DNA of 64,000 nt from Runella slithyformis DSM 19594 (GCF_000218895.1 NC_015703.1:2555001-2619000), one strand, 5' to 3'. Positions 51,907 to 61,183 are shown, counted from the stretch's first letter. Notes: generated by a model not told the origin, from the letters alone. Program-made: numbers and translations.

Positions 51907-54189
51907 TTAGCTCACTATCTCCGCATTTCGCAGCACTGCCGGGATGCCGAAGGCTTGTACGTAAGCTTGGGCTTGGGGGCGGAGTTGGCGGTAGAGTTTG
52001 GTGAGTACCTTGCGAATGGCCTTTGATTTCTCGCTGCTGAGGTAATCATTTTCCAAATACCAGCCTCGGTCTCGATGGATGGCATCGAGCGCAAAGACCT
52101 GCTGCATTTGTTGCAGGGCCGTTTTTTCGGGGCTGTCGGGCAGGCTGTTCAACTTTGCCAAAAACTCATCGTTGATAAACCGTTCTACGTGCGCCATTGC
52201 CAGCGCAATGCTGTGCGTTTGGGTACGCAGAAAAATTTCGTTGGGATTGAGTTTTTTGCCTAAAAAGCTCCGCAAGCGGTCGGAAAGCGTAAAGAGCAGT
52301 TTTTGCTCCCGATACCGCAGCGCTTCTCCCAAAAATTCGGCACTCAACAAGTGTTCGGCATTGGTATTTCGGGCCGCGAAGGGGTTTGATTCCAGCCATT
52401 CGGTATTTACCCGATGGAGAATGTGGCGAGCCACCGCCATAAAGCCGCCATCGCTGAATTCCTGTTTGAAATCGGTAAGGATCGACTTGGCCAACAACTG
52501 CAACAGTACGTGATTGTCGCCCTCGAAGGTGGCAAAAATATCGGTATCGGCTTTCAAGTCAGGCAGTTCGTTTTCGGCCAAATAGCCCTTGCCGCCGCAG
52601 GCTTCCCGGCACTCCTGAATGGTGTCAATGGCATGCCATGAAGCGTAGCTTTTCAGTCCGGCGGCCAATGCCTCCACTTCCCGTTTGTCGTCCAAGGCCG
52701 CACTTTCCACAAATTTTTGGCGGAGAGTTTCCAGCGCAAACGTCAGGGCGTAGCTTTTGGCCAGAAGCGGGAAGAGTCGTTCCTGGTGGGTGGGGTAGTC
52801 GAGCAGCAGGGTTTCCCGGTCTTCGCTCAGGGTTTTGAACTGCCGTCTTTTGAGGGCGTATCGGATGGCAATGTCAAGGGCTTTTTTTGCGGCGGTGTTT
52901 GACCCTAAGGCCACCGAAACCCGTCCGCCCACCAATGCGCCCAACATCGTAAAAAACCGCTTTGAAGGATTTTGGATCGGGCTTTGGTACTGACCGTTTT
53001 CGTCAATACTTCCGTAGCGATTCAAGAGGTTTTTGACCGGAACGCGTACGTTGTCAAACCATATTCGGCCATTGTCTACGCCATTGAGGCCCATTTTGTA
53101 GCCGTTGTCTTTGACGGTTATGCCCGCCAACGTTTGGTGGTTTTCGTCGCGCAGAGGTACGAGTACGGTATGGATGCCGTGGTTTTGGCCATTGACCATC
53201 AGCTGACAAAATACCGCCGCCATGCGGCTATGGAGGGCATTGCCGATGTATTCTTTCCCCGCTGCCTCCGTGGGAGAATGTATAACGAGCGAGCGAGTGG
53301 CGTGGTCGTAGGTGGCGGTGGTTTCCAAATCGCGTACGTTGGAGCCGTGACCTGTTTCGGTCATGGCAAAGCAGCCCGCGAGTTCGAGTTTACCCAATTT
53401 TTCCAAATACAGCCGATGGTGTTGCTCCGTTCCCAACTGAAAAACCGCCCCGCCAAATAGCCCAAATTGCACGCCGTATTTAATCAACAAACTCAAATTG
53501 CCCAGGGCCAGCGTCTCGAAAATGGCCGTGCTGCCGCCCGTCGAGCCGCTGCCGCCGTACTCAGGCGGAAAAGCGTAACTGCCAAAGCCCTGCCGGGCAA
53601 GGTAGCGACATTGTTCCAAAATCTTCAATCGCAATTCGTCTTTGTTGCGCAGCTCCGTCGGTACCCGGAAGGCTTCGTCGAGCAGCAGCGTTTTGGTGCG
53701 GGTTTTGAGTTCGGCAAAAGGCCCGTCTAAGATGGTTTGCAGTTTTCGGGGGTCAAAATCGGCCTCTTCGGTTAGTTCGGAGGCATTTTGCGGCACAATG
53801 GCCCGGTAAAATGAGAGTGCCGACGACGCATTGTCCAAGCCCATTATGGCCTCGAAGTCTTCTATTTTTTCGCGCACTTCGGGGGCATACCAATCCAACG
53901 ACGACGCTTTTTGGGCCATTGCCAGGCCAATTTCGGTCAAATTCCGGCGTGCGCTGAGGTCAATTTCGGCCACATGATTTTGTAAAATATGCTTCCACTC
54001 GGCAAACGTCTCCCTGTTTGGCGGATGGCGTTGGTCGGTCCATGATTGCAGGAGTTTTTTGTCCTCCTCCGTCAAATGCGGTAGGTTTTCGATGAGTGCC
54101 TGAATGGTTTGCATTTCAGACGGACTCAGTACCGAGTCAGACCAGCCTACGTAGAAAATGGGCAATACGCTAAGAATACCGGGAGTCAT
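51907..54189 (-). CDS. Acyl-CoA dehydrogenase/oxidase-like protein with extra N-terminal domain
   Basis: 760 residues from ATG at 54189 (TTG ten codons upstream is unlikely). Residues 1-100 are helical and resemble a TerB-like or unassigned helical domain (SPSEMQTIQALIENLPHLTE). The acyl-CoA dehydrogenase core spans about 130-600: FGSYAFPPEYGGSGSTGGST, AGCFAMTETGHGSNVRDLET, GVDNGRIWFDNVRVPVKNLL, ACGGKGYLAENELPDLKAD. A further helical C-terminal region of about 150 residues follows, as in acyl-CoA oxidases. Whether it uses ETF or oxygen cannot be told. Stands 108 bp downstream of the SGNH gene, same strand. Confidence 0.85.
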   Translation of the reverse strand: MTPGILSVLPIFYVGWSDSVLSPSEMQTIQALIENLPHLTEEDKKLLQSWTDQRHPPNRETFAEWKHILQNHVAEIDLSARRNLTEIGLAMAQKASSLDWYAPEVREKIEDFEAIMGLDNASSALSFYRAIVPQNASELTEEADFDPRKLQTILDGPFAELKTRTKTLLLDEAFRVPTELRNKDELRLKILEQCRYLARQGFGSYAFPPEYGGSGSTGGSTAIFETLALGNLSLLIKYGVQFGLFGGAVFQLGTEQHHRLYLEKLGKLELAGCFAMTETGHGSNVRDLETTATYDHATRSLVIHSPTEAAGKEYIGNALHSRMAAVFCQLMVNGQNHGIHTVLVPLRDENHQTLAGITVKDNGYKMGLNGVDNGRIWFDNVRVPVKNLLNRYGSIDENGQYQSPIQNPSKRFFTMLGALVGGRVSVALGSNTAAKKALDIAIRYALKRRQFKTLSEDRETLLLDYPTHQERLFPLLAKSYALTFALETLRQKFVESAALDDKREVEALAAGLKSYASWHAIDTIQECREACGGKGYLAENELPDLKADTDIFATFEGDNHVLLQLLAKSILTDFKQEFSDGGFMAVARHILHRVNTEWLESNPFAARNTNAEHLLSAEFLGEALRYREQKLLFTLSDRLRSFLGKKLNPNEIFLRTQTHSIALAMAHVERFINDEFLAKLNSLPDSPEKTALQQMQQVFALDAIHRDRGWYLENDYLSSEKSKAIRKVLTKLYRQLRPQAQAYVQAFGIPAVLRNAEIVS

Positions 54190-54297
54190 GTTGGTTGCTA
54201 TTAGGGTTTCTGAAAACAAACTAACTCTTCCTTACAAGCGTTTGGCATTGCCCTTTTACTATCTTAAATCAAGCCAATTGATTTAGACCACTCCTGC

Positions 54298-55023
54298 CTA
54301 CCTCAAAAACCGCAGCCGCTTCCCTACCTGCTTTATCCATTCCCGGGCCATAAGTTCGTGGGCAAAGACGGTAGGATGAACGCCGTCCCAAATCCAATAA
54401 TCAATGGGGGCTTTTTGGATGGCTTTGTCAAAAACGGCAGGATAATCTATTAAAACGGCATCAAATTCGCCGGCCAGTTTGCGCACTACCGCTTGGCGGT
54501 TGTTGGTATCATCACGCCATTTTTCAAAGTTTTCGATGCGTTTTCCAACGGGATACACAAAGGGAATACCCAGCACAAATAAAATGTCGGGATTGGCGGC
54601 TCGGCAGTCGGTCAATAGGCTGCGGTAGATATTTTCAAACTCTTCGGCGGTTGTCGCTTCGGCGGGTTTATTGATCGTGGCGCCCGTGTCATTGATGCCG
54701 ATCAATAGACTGAGTACATCGGGCTTGAGATTGAGCGTATCGGTTTCCCAACGTTTTTGTAGATCCGTGATTTTGTTGCCGCTGATGCCTCGGTTATAAA
54801 ATGTAAAGCCGGTTTCGGGAAAATCCGCGCCGATTCGGCTCGCTACCGAATACGCGTAGCCGTGACCCATGATGTGGTTGGGGTCAAGGGTGCGGCCACG
54901 GTTGCCGTCGGTGATGGAATCGCCCTGAAATACAAAGGTCAGGGCTTTGGCCGGTTTGGGAGACAAACTTGCTACGGGCAGGGTAGCCCAGGCGGCTGAT
55001 TGCAGAAATGTACGTCTTTGCAT
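54298..55023 (-). CDS. SGNH/GDSL-type esterase
   Basis: 241 residues from ATG at 55023. Leader MQRRTFLQSAAWATLPVASL has paired Arg of Tat type. SGNH blocks: I in VFQGDSITDGNRG (Ser nucleophile), II in NRGISGNKI (Gly), III in LIGINDTGA (Asn), V in WIWDGVHPTVFAHE (Asp-x-x-His). A secreted esterase or acetylesterase acting on glycan or lipid; the substrate is not evident. Starts 17 bp after the xisI stop on the same strand. Confidence 0.9.
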   Translation of the reverse strand: MQRRTFLQSAAWATLPVASLSPKPAKALTFVFQGDSITDGNRGRTLDPNHIMGHGYAYSVASRIGADFPETGFTFYNRGISGNKITDLQKRWETDTLNLKPDVLSLLIGINDTGATINKPAEATTAEEFENIYRSLLTDCRAANPDILFVLGIPFVYPVGKRIENFEKWRDDTNNRQAVVRKLAGEFDAVLIDYPAVFDKAIQKAPIDYWIWDGVHPTVFAHELMAREWIKQVGKRLRFLR

Positions 55024-55040
55024 GAGTGTATTCAAACCCT

Positions 55041-55376
55041 TTAAGCAGTCAATTGGGCATACTCACGAGCATAAGGAGGAAGAAATCCAAGTATAATATC
55101 TTCTTTATTTACCCCTCGCCGGATAAGTTCTTCATCAATCAAGATATCAGTCCAGTTTTGTTGTATCCAAATTTTGCCGTCTTTGATATCAAAATGAAGT
55201 ACAGTCTCAAAGACAAACTTATTATTTTCCCAACCTAAGGTAACAACTTGAAAATGATTATGAACGGTATCAGTAATAGCTTGATTTTCTAAATTCGGCT
55301 GTACTGAAAACGGCGTTTGGGCAAAATTCTCAACCAGTTCGCAAAGTATAGTTTGATACTGTTTTAGCTTTTCCAT
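55041..55376 (-). CDS. xisI: XisI family protein
   Basis: 111 residues, typical XisI length. The family core is visible: ITDTVHNHFQVVTLGWENNK, VFETVLHFDIKDGKIWIQQN, TDILIDEELIRRGVNKEDII and the end GFLPPYAREY. XisI was named from the fdxN excision element of Anabaena, where it controls excision, but most homologues, found with xisH in cyanobacteria and Bacteroidota, have no excision element, and their role is unknown. Its first bases overlap the xisH end by 13 bp. Confidence 0.85.
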   Translation of the reverse strand: MEKLKQYQTILCELVENFAQTPFSVQPNLENQAITDTVHNHFQVVTLGWENNKFVFETVLHFDIKDGKIWIQQNWTDILIDEELIRRGVNKEDIILGFLPPYAREYAQLTA

Positions 55377-55777
55377 AAAACGATAGTTTCGTTTAAAGGG
55401 TCATAGATAATTAGCTTAATGTGTTTACGTTCAACTACTTTCTGTATAAATCGTTCTTGAAAGTAAGAATCCCAAATATCAGTTGGTACGGCTAAAAATA
55501 ATTGACGTTCAGGGGCTATTTCTTCTAACGCCAAAAGATAGTTGTCATATTGTCCTGTAGCTTCATGAAAAGCATGGATAAAAGAAGTCTGGGTAAAAGT
55601 TTTGATTTCAATCACAATTTTTTCAGTTCCTTTTTCTGCCGAAATTACTTTTTCAGCTCCCAAATCCATACGAAAAGAAACACGCCCCAAACGGAATAAA
55701 AATGGGTCATCTGTTATTGTCCAACCTTCTTTTTCCAGAGCAGTTCGTACTGAATCATGATAAAGGTCTTTAGCCAT
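55364..55777 (-). CDS. xisH: XisH family endonuclease-fold protein
   Basis: 137 residues. It starts MAKDLYHDSVRTALEKEGWT, typical of XisH, and carries a PD-(D/E)xK-like active-site set: D38 (RMDLGAEK) and E57-x-K59 (IVIEIKTF), with a conserved FIHAFHEATGQYDNYLLAL helix and VPTDIWDSYFQ. So it has a restriction-endonuclease-like fold and is probably a nuclease or a derived DNA-binding form. xisI overlaps its end by 13 bp. No direct repeat, recombinase or element boundary was found around the pair. Confidence 0.88.
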   Translation of the reverse strand: MAKDLYHDSVRTALEKEGWTITDDPFLFRLGRVSFRMDLGAEKVISAEKGTEKIVIEIKTFTQTSFIHAFHEATGQYDNYLLALEEIAPERQLFLAVPTDIWDSYFQERFIQKVVERKHIKLIIYDPLNETIVLWKS

Positions 55778-55856
55778 ACTTTTTATGCGAATATAGCTTT
55801 TACCTTCATGGGTCGCAAACTTTTATTTTGCACTTCAGTGCCGGTTTCACCGTTAA

Positions 55857-58313
55857 TTATCCTTCTTCCCCGCTGATCAGGCTCTTCTGCTTCTTGGCAC
55901 CGGCGGCTTGGTTGAGGCGGTACATGACCGTTAAATTGATCTGTCGGGCGCGCATGCCCGCTGTAGCATAGGTGTAAAAATTGACTCCTTCAAACGTAGA
56001 ACGCATGTAGCGGGAGTTGAACACGTCGATGACGTTGAAGGTCAGGGTGCCTTTGCCTTTCAGGATTTCTTTGCTGAACGCCAGATCCACAAACGCGCGG
56101 GCTTTGCGGCTTCCCTGCGGGAGTTGCTGGGGCGCTTCGTAGTTGGCGCGGAGTTGCAGGTCGGTTTTGGGAGCTAAAGTAAAACGGGATGTCTGACGCG
56201 CAAACCAGCTGTAGGTATCAGCTTTGAAGCTGGCATCCAGGTTCTTTCCGTCGGTGATGGCGCGGAAAAAGTTGAAGTTAAAATCCAGTTTCCACCATTT
56301 TACGGGCGTGTAGGTGCTGGTAAACTCCGCCCCAAAGGCATCTTCGGTCGCGAGGTTTTCGGGACGTGTATTGGAAAAACCCTGCGCATCGACGCGCCGG
56401 ATGCGCAGTACTTTGCCGGTGGTATGACGATAGTAGATAGACGATGTAAACGAGCCTTTTTCGAAGTAATTGATGTGCCCGAAATCATACGAATCGGTAA
56501 ACTCCGGGTTCAGGTCAGGATTTCCCGAAAAGAAGTTACGCTGATCAGAGAAGGTCACGTACGGGCTCAGGTCATTGTAGGTCGGGCGACGCACGCGGCG
56601 GCTGTAGCTCACCTGCAGGGCATTGTCTTTGTTGAGGCTGTAGGTGGCGTGGGCGCTCGGAAACAGGTTGGCGTAATTGCGGGGATTGGTCTGATTGGTT
56701 TCGCGCAGAATGGTCGTGATGTCGGTTATCTCGGCGCGCAGTCCTGCCTGATAGCTGAGTTTGCCGGTTTTGTTGCCGATGATTCCGTAGCCGCCGTAAA
56801 TGTTTTCTTTGTAGATAAAGTAATTGTCCAGCCCGGGAAGGGTTTCAAACACACCTTGGTCGTTGCGCTGGGTCACGATATAATCATTGACCATGTCCCT
56901 GAAACTGGTACGCACACCGGTCTCAAATTTTCCGTCTTTCCCTACCGGATGGATATAATCCATTTGGACCAAAAACTGGTTTTCGTATTCGTCATTCAGC
57001 GATTTTTGGAGCAGATTGCCCGCTTTATTGGGAGAGCCGTTGGCCAATACACTGCTTTGGGTAAAGGTCTGGTCGGAGCGTTCCCAATAGGTGAGGTAGC
57101 GCACATCCGCCACGAGTTCCTGTCCTTTTTTATTGTAGGTTTTCTTGTAGGTAAGGGCGTATTCCGAATAAGGCTCAGCTTCCGTTTCCCGCTGTTGGCG
57201 GTCAGTGACGGCACTTAGATTGTTGAGGGTATTGATGTAGTCTTTGTATTGGTTGTCGGTAATGCGCAATACGTCTGTGCGGCGAAATTGGTACGAAGCC
57301 GTCAGGATATTTTTTTCATCAAAAAAGTAATCCAAGCCTCCGCGAATGGTATTGGCTACGGTTTTGACATCGCTGTGGGTGGTCTGCTGCAAAATCGCCG
57401 TCGTATCTTTTCCCCGCACTTCCTGATACAATCTGCCGGCACTGATGGGCACACGGTAGGCGATGCCGTAGTTGAGGAAGAAGTTTAATTTGTTTTTACG
57501 GTAATTGATATTGGCGGCGATGCCGTAGTTGGGCCGAAAGCCCGTGACCACCTCAAACGAGCCATTGAAGCCCTGCTTGCGCTCTTTTTTCAGCACAATA
57601 TTAATGATCCCCGACATCCCCTCGGCTTCATAGCGGGCAGAAGGGTTGGTGATGATCTCTACTTTTTCAATTTGGTTTCCCTGCAACTGCTGTAAGCCGG
57701 CACCGCCTTTAAAACTGACCAGGCCGGAAGGTTTTCCATCGATCAGGATCCGCACGCCGTCGCTGCCGCGCAGTTTGACATTTCCTTCCGTATCGACCGA
57801 CACCGACGGTACGTTGCTCAAAATATCAATGGCTGTGCCGCCCGCGTTGGCCAGGTCTTTTCCGACGTTAAATATTTTTTTATCCAACGACAGTTCCATG
57901 GAGCTTTTTTCGGCTTGCACCACTACTTCATCCAGCGTTTGGGAGGCCGTTGCGATTTTGAGCGTGCCCATATCGTGCGATGCTTCTTCTTTGGAAAGTG
58001 TAAAAACGGCGGTTTTCAGGGGCTTATAGCCAATAAATTCAACCACCGCATAGTATTGACCATAGCCTGCATCGACCGTAAATTGCCCTTTTTCGTCCGA
58101 GATTCCTCCGCCGGCCAAGGTGCTGTCGGTACTTTTCAACACTCGCACCGTGGCATACGCCAAGGGAGCGTTGGTTTGAGCGTCTGTGATCTTCCCTTTG
58201 ACAGCGGCCGCTTTTTTGCCCGTTTGGGCGTGTACGGCGATGGTTGCCAAAAAGAAAAAGCTCAGCATTCCCAAAGCTTTACGGACTGAATAGATCGGTG
58301 CAGTAGTTTTCAT
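55857..58313 (-). CDS. TonB-dependent receptor with CarboxypepD_reg domain
   Basis: 818 residues with signal peptide (LSFFFLATIAVHAQ). Residues about 38-125 are a CarboxypepD_reg-like sandwich (VKGKITDAQTNAPLAYATVR). The plug domain follows (AIDILSNVPSVSVDTEGNVK, IRILIDGKPSG-like run, VEIITNPSARYEAEGMSGII), then the barrel (about 235-818) with many ten-to-twelve-residue strands and a final strand ending in LTVMYRLNQA. No SusD partner is adjacent, so the substrate may be a metal chelate, peptide or small glycan. Monocistronic as far as visible. Confidence 0.9.
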   Translation of the reverse strand: MKTTAPIYSVRKALGMLSFFFLATIAVHAQTGKKAAAVKGKITDAQTNAPLAYATVRVLKSTDSTLAGGGISDEKGQFTVDAGYGQYYAVVEFIGYKPLKTAVFTLSKEEASHDMGTLKIATASQTLDEVVVQAEKSSMELSLDKKIFNVGKDLANAGGTAIDILSNVPSVSVDTEGNVKLRGSDGVRILIDGKPSGLVSFKGGAGLQQLQGNQIEKVEIITNPSARYEAEGMSGIINIVLKKERKQGFNGSFEVVTGFRPNYGIAANINYRKNKLNFFLNYGIAYRVPISAGRLYQEVRGKDTTAILQQTTHSDVKTVANTIRGGLDYFFDEKNILTASYQFRRTDVLRITDNQYKDYINTLNNLSAVTDRQQRETEAEPYSEYALTYKKTYNKKGQELVADVRYLTYWERSDQTFTQSSVLANGSPNKAGNLLQKSLNDEYENQFLVQMDYIHPVGKDGKFETGVRTSFRDMVNDYIVTQRNDQGVFETLPGLDNYFIYKENIYGGYGIIGNKTGKLSYQAGLRAEITDITTILRETNQTNPRNYANLFPSAHATYSLNKDNALQVSYSRRVRRPTYNDLSPYVTFSDQRNFFSGNPDLNPEFTDSYDFGHINYFEKGSFTSSIYYRHTTGKVLRIRRVDAQGFSNTRPENLATEDAFGAEFTSTYTPVKWWKLDFNFNFFRAITDGKNLDASFKADTYSWFARQTSRFTLAPKTDLQLRANYEAPQQLPQGSRKARAFVDLAFSKEILKGKGTLTFNVIDVFNSRYMRSTFEGVNFYTYATAGMRARQINLTVMYRLNQAAGAKKQKSLISGEEG

Positions 58314-58416
58314 ACATCTATAAAGAAAGTGAGGTACCTGATGTACTCAATAAAAATAAATGTGGGGTGATTTATTCTTTAAAATATCCAAATTTGCCTG
58401 TGCCTATTCTTTGCTC

Positions 58417-58929
58417 TTAATTGCGCGGCGGCGGCCCTTGAGGGCGGCGCATGATGAGGCTGTCGGCAGGATTACTTGCTTTCAAAAAAGCCATATTGGT
58501 CTCGGCCCAGCTGATAAGTGACTGTTTTTGCTCTTCCGTCAACTTAGCTCCCGAGTGCAGGCCCAAATACGTATAGGAAGGCAACGGCATCTCTCCCTCT
58601 TTGATCATTTCGATGGTTTCTTCAAACTTGTGATTTTGGTAGGCAATGGGCCGTGAGGTAAAATTGGAAAAGTTCAAATGGCGCTTCCCGTCCGTCACGT
58701 GATGATCCAAAAACCAGGCAACGGGCTGAATGTTGGAATACCACGGATATTCGGTTTTGTTGCTGTGGCAATCGTTGCAGGCCACCTGTAGAATACTTTT
58801 GACATCTTGGGGGACCGCGTATTTGGTAGATACATCGTAGGTACGATCGTCGGAGAGGTTTTTTTCGGGGCGAATAAATTGGATTACGACCAGTATGGCT
58901 CCTAAGCCAAGCAGAATCTTCTTTCCCAT
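58417..58929 (-). CDS. Membrane-anchored heme-binding domain protein
   Basis: 170 residues from ATG at 58929. N-terminal helix (KKILLGLGAILVVIQFI) would anchor it in the inner membrane with the rest in the periplasm. Residues 51-55 are CNDCH, a CxxCH covalent heme c site, followed by SNKTEYPWYSNIQPVAWFLD, typical of the Haem_bd family. A second conserved region is HLNFSNF and the end is a proline-rich tail. A probable electron carrier or redox sensor; partner not visible. A gene to its right is on the other strand. Confidence 0.85.
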   Translation of the reverse strand: MGKKILLGLGAILVVIQFIRPEKNLSDDRTYDVSTKYAVPQDVKSILQVACNDCHSNKTEYPWYSNIQPVAWFLDHHVTDGKRHLNFSNFTSRPIAYQNHKFEETIEMIKEGEMPLPSYTYLGLHSGAKLTEEQKQSLISWAETNMAFLKASNPADSLIMRRPQGPPPRN

Positions 58930-59082
58930 AGGGTGAGAGAGGTTAAAAATGAAGTACAAAGATACCGTTCATGGCTGCCGGTAAAAATGCCCTGCGCCGG
59001 TAATCGGCACGTATCCGTTTTTTGCCGACGGATGCCCCAAAAAGCCTGATTGGATGGGGGAGAGATAAAGCAAAAAATAGGG

Positions 59083-59132
59083 TTAACAATGATTTTGTTG
59101 TCAAAACAAGTTGACAACAAAATCATTGTTAA
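59083..59132. repeat. Perfect 22-bp inverted repeat
   Basis: Arms 59083-59104 and 59111-59132 are exact complements (beginning TTAACAATGATT) with a 6-nt loop AACAAG. It lies in the 360-bp gap between divergent starts of the heme protein and GH30 genes. Toward the minus strand the stem is followed by a short T-run, but no minus-strand gene ends there. Apart from this hairpin and a short protein-like stretch on the plus strand (about 59135-59226), nothing is seen in the gap. Confidence 0.8.
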
Positions 59133-59289
59133 AAGCATATTCACCTGAAGACAGAAGTGGTCGAGCATCTGCCATTCAAAATGGCCATCGTCGAGTTTGG
59201 CCAAAAAGTCTGCCGTGTGTGTTAAGAAGTGTATGAGGAGTGAAAAAGCCCGTTCAGATTATTAATATTGCTCTTTCAAATCCTGAACA

Positions 59290-60669
59290 ATGATGAAAAG
59301 ACTGATTGCTGCCTGTATTGCCCTCCTTCCCGTCATTTCCCACGCCCAACGGGCCACCCTGTGGCTGACCAAAGCCAACCAATCGGTGTTGTTCCAAAAA
59401 CAAACGGAGTCGTTGGCCTTTGGGCCGATCTCCGGCACGGCATCGAGTATCTATGTGGATGAGACCAAGCGGTTTCAATCCATGGACGGGTTCGGCTATA
59501 CGCTCACGGGCGGGAGTGCCACGTTGATCAATGGCCTCAAACCGGCAGAAAAAGCGGCGTTGCTGAGGGAATTGTTTGCCATCGATGCCGATAACATCGG
59601 CGTCAGTTACCTGCGTATCAGCGTCGGAGCGTCGGATTTGAGCGATCATGTCTTTACGTACAACGACCTGCCTGCGGGCCAAACCGACCCGACACTCAAC
59701 CGATTTTCGTTGGTTGAAGAACAAAAAGACCTGATTCCGGTCCTGAAGCAGGTCTTGGCGATCAATCCTCAACTCAAAATTCTGGCCTCGCCCTGGACGC
59801 CGCCTTCGTGGATGAAAACCAACCATGATTCAAAAGGCGGTAACCTCAAACCCGAGTTTTATGACGCGTATGCCCGGTATTTGGTGAAATACATTCAGGA
59901 AATGAAAAAGCAGGGGATTCGGATAGAGGCGCTGACGGTGCAGAACGAGCCGCTGCACCCCGGCAACAATCCCAGCCTGTTCATGCCGCAGGACGAGCAG
60001 GCCAACTTCATCAAAAAGAGCCTTGGGCCCGCTTTCAAAGCGGCCAAACTCAATACCAAGATCATCATCTACGACCACAACGCCGACCGTCCCGATTACC
60101 CCATCAGTATCCTCAACGACCCCGAAGCGCGGAAATACATTGACGGCTCGGCGTTTCACCTGTACGGCGGCGGCATCGACGCCCTGCGCGATGTACACGA
60201 GGCACATCCCGACAAAAACCTGTATTTTACGGAACAATGGATCGGTGCACCGGCCAATTTTGGCGGTGATTTGCTGTGGCACGTCAAAAATCTGGTGATC
60301 GGTGCCCCGCGAAATTGGAGCAAAACGGTGCTGGAATGGAACCTCGCCGCCGACCCGAAGCAAAATCCGCATACCGACGGCGGCTGCACGGCCTGCCTGG
60401 GGGCCCTTACGATCGGAGAAAGTATCATCCGAAATCCGGCGTATTACATCATCGCCCACGCGTCAAAGTTCGTGCGGCCCGGTTCGGTACGCATCGTTTC
60501 TAACGTGACCCTAAGCCTGCCCAACGTAGCATTCAAAACCCCCGATGGCAAAACGGTACTGATCGTGCTGAACGAAAGTGATAAACCCACGACGTTCAAT
60601 ATCCGCACCAAGAGCAAACAACTCACGCCCACGCTCAGTGGCAAAACGGTCGCCACGTTTGTGTGGTAA
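59290..60669 (+). CDS. GH30 glycoside hydrolase (glucosylceramidase-like)
   Basis: 459 residues, signal peptide (MMKRLIAACIALLPVISHAQ; a second ATG one codon on is possible). The catalytic (beta/alpha)8 barrel carries the acid/base Glu in LTVQNEPLHPGNN and the nucleophile Glu in LYFTEQWIGAP. DGFGYTLTGGSATLINGL and the SPWTPPSWMKTN motif are GH30 features. A C-terminal beta-sandwich completes it. GH30 members cleave beta-glucosyl, beta-1,6-glucan or xylan links; the exact one cannot be told. Its stop is 22 bp from the convergent lipoprotein gene stop. Confidence 0.92.
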   Translation: MMKRLIAACIALLPVISHAQRATLWLTKANQSVLFQKQTESLAFGPISGTASSIYVDETKRFQSMDGFGYTLTGGSATLINGLKPAEKAALLRELFAIDADNIGVSYLRISVGASDLSDHVFTYNDLPAGQTDPTLNRFSLVEEQKDLIPVLKQVLAINPQLKILASPWTPPSWMKTNHDSKGGNLKPEFYDAYARYLVKYIQEMKKQGIRIEALTVQNEPLHPGNNPSLFMPQDEQANFIKKSLGPAFKAAKLNTKIIIYDHNADRPDYPISILNDPEARKYIDGSAFHLYGGGIDALRDVHEAHPDKNLYFTEQWIGAPANFGGDLLWHVKNLVIGAPRNWSKTVLEWNLAADPKQNPHTDGGCTACLGALTIGESIIRNPAYYIIAHASKFVRPGSVRIVSNVTLSLPNVAFKTPDGKTVLIVLNESDKPTTFNIRTKSKQLTPTLSGKTVATFVW

Positions 60670-60691
60670 GGTAGGCGGAATATCGCGTCGG

Positions 60692-61168
60692 TTATTGTTG
60701 GCGATAATCGGCGCCTCCTTCCGGGGTGTCGCCCAATTCCCATTTGCCTTTTCTTTTTTCCAAAAAGATACCGCCCGATCCAGCATTAAAAACGTAGGAG
60801 GTCTCCGATTTTTTGTCCAGCAGTTTGGTGCCGCCGGCGTAGAAGATCTCCGCTTTCGCTCTGTCAGGGGCGAAAAGCGCAACGGCGATTTGGGTCTTAT
60901 CGGTGCTGAGCATTTCAACCGCGTTGGAGTCTTGCGAAGCCAATTCAAACGAACGAATACAGTCCTGTTTTAACGTGCTCCACTGCATTCCGGCCGAGCC
61001 GCGGCACCCGTGCTCGTCGGCGTCGTTGCCTGTCATGTGCGTTGTAAGTGTGTCCGGTTTCTGCATGGCCACTGAGTCTTTTGCGGCATCCTGATTTCCT
61101 TTTTCCGTGCCGGTGCAGGCAGCAAAGCATCCGATAAGGGCAAGGATCGGTAGTGATTTTAAGGTCAT
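60692..61168 (-). CDS. Hypothetical lipoprotein
   Basis: 158 residues from ATG at 61168. Lipoprotein leader MTLKSLPILALIGCFAACTG, with two possible lipobox cysteines (LIGC or FAAC). The mature part is acidic near the start, with KPDTLTTHMTGNDADEHGCR, and beta-rich afterward (AEIFYAGGTKLLDKKSETSY, GGIFLEKRKGKWELGDTPEG). No domain recognised. Isolated between two glycosidase genes of the opposite strand. Confidence 0.65.
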   Translation of the reverse strand: MTLKSLPILALIGCFAACTGTEKGNQDAAKDSVAMQKPDTLTTHMTGNDADEHGCRGSAGMQWSTLKQDCIRSFELASQDSNAVEMLSTDKTQIAVALFAPDRAKAEIFYAGGTKLLDKKSETSYVFNAGSGGIFLEKRKGKWELGDTPEGGADYRQQ

Positions 61169-61183
61169 TGTGTATTTTTTTTG

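Noticed and set aside
56424-57218. Open frame of about 260 codons on the plus strand inside the TonB receptor
   Set aside because: Shadow of the receptor barrel strands on the other strand.
58902-59204. Minus-strand frame of 100 codons over the 22-bp inverted repeat
   Set aside because: It includes the inverted repeat itself and overlaps the heme-protein start; Cys/Leu-rich random composition.
59254-59826. Open frame of about 190 codons on the minus strand across the GH30 start
   Set aside because: Antisense to GH30 N-terminal region; Arg/Gly-rich with no protein-like features.
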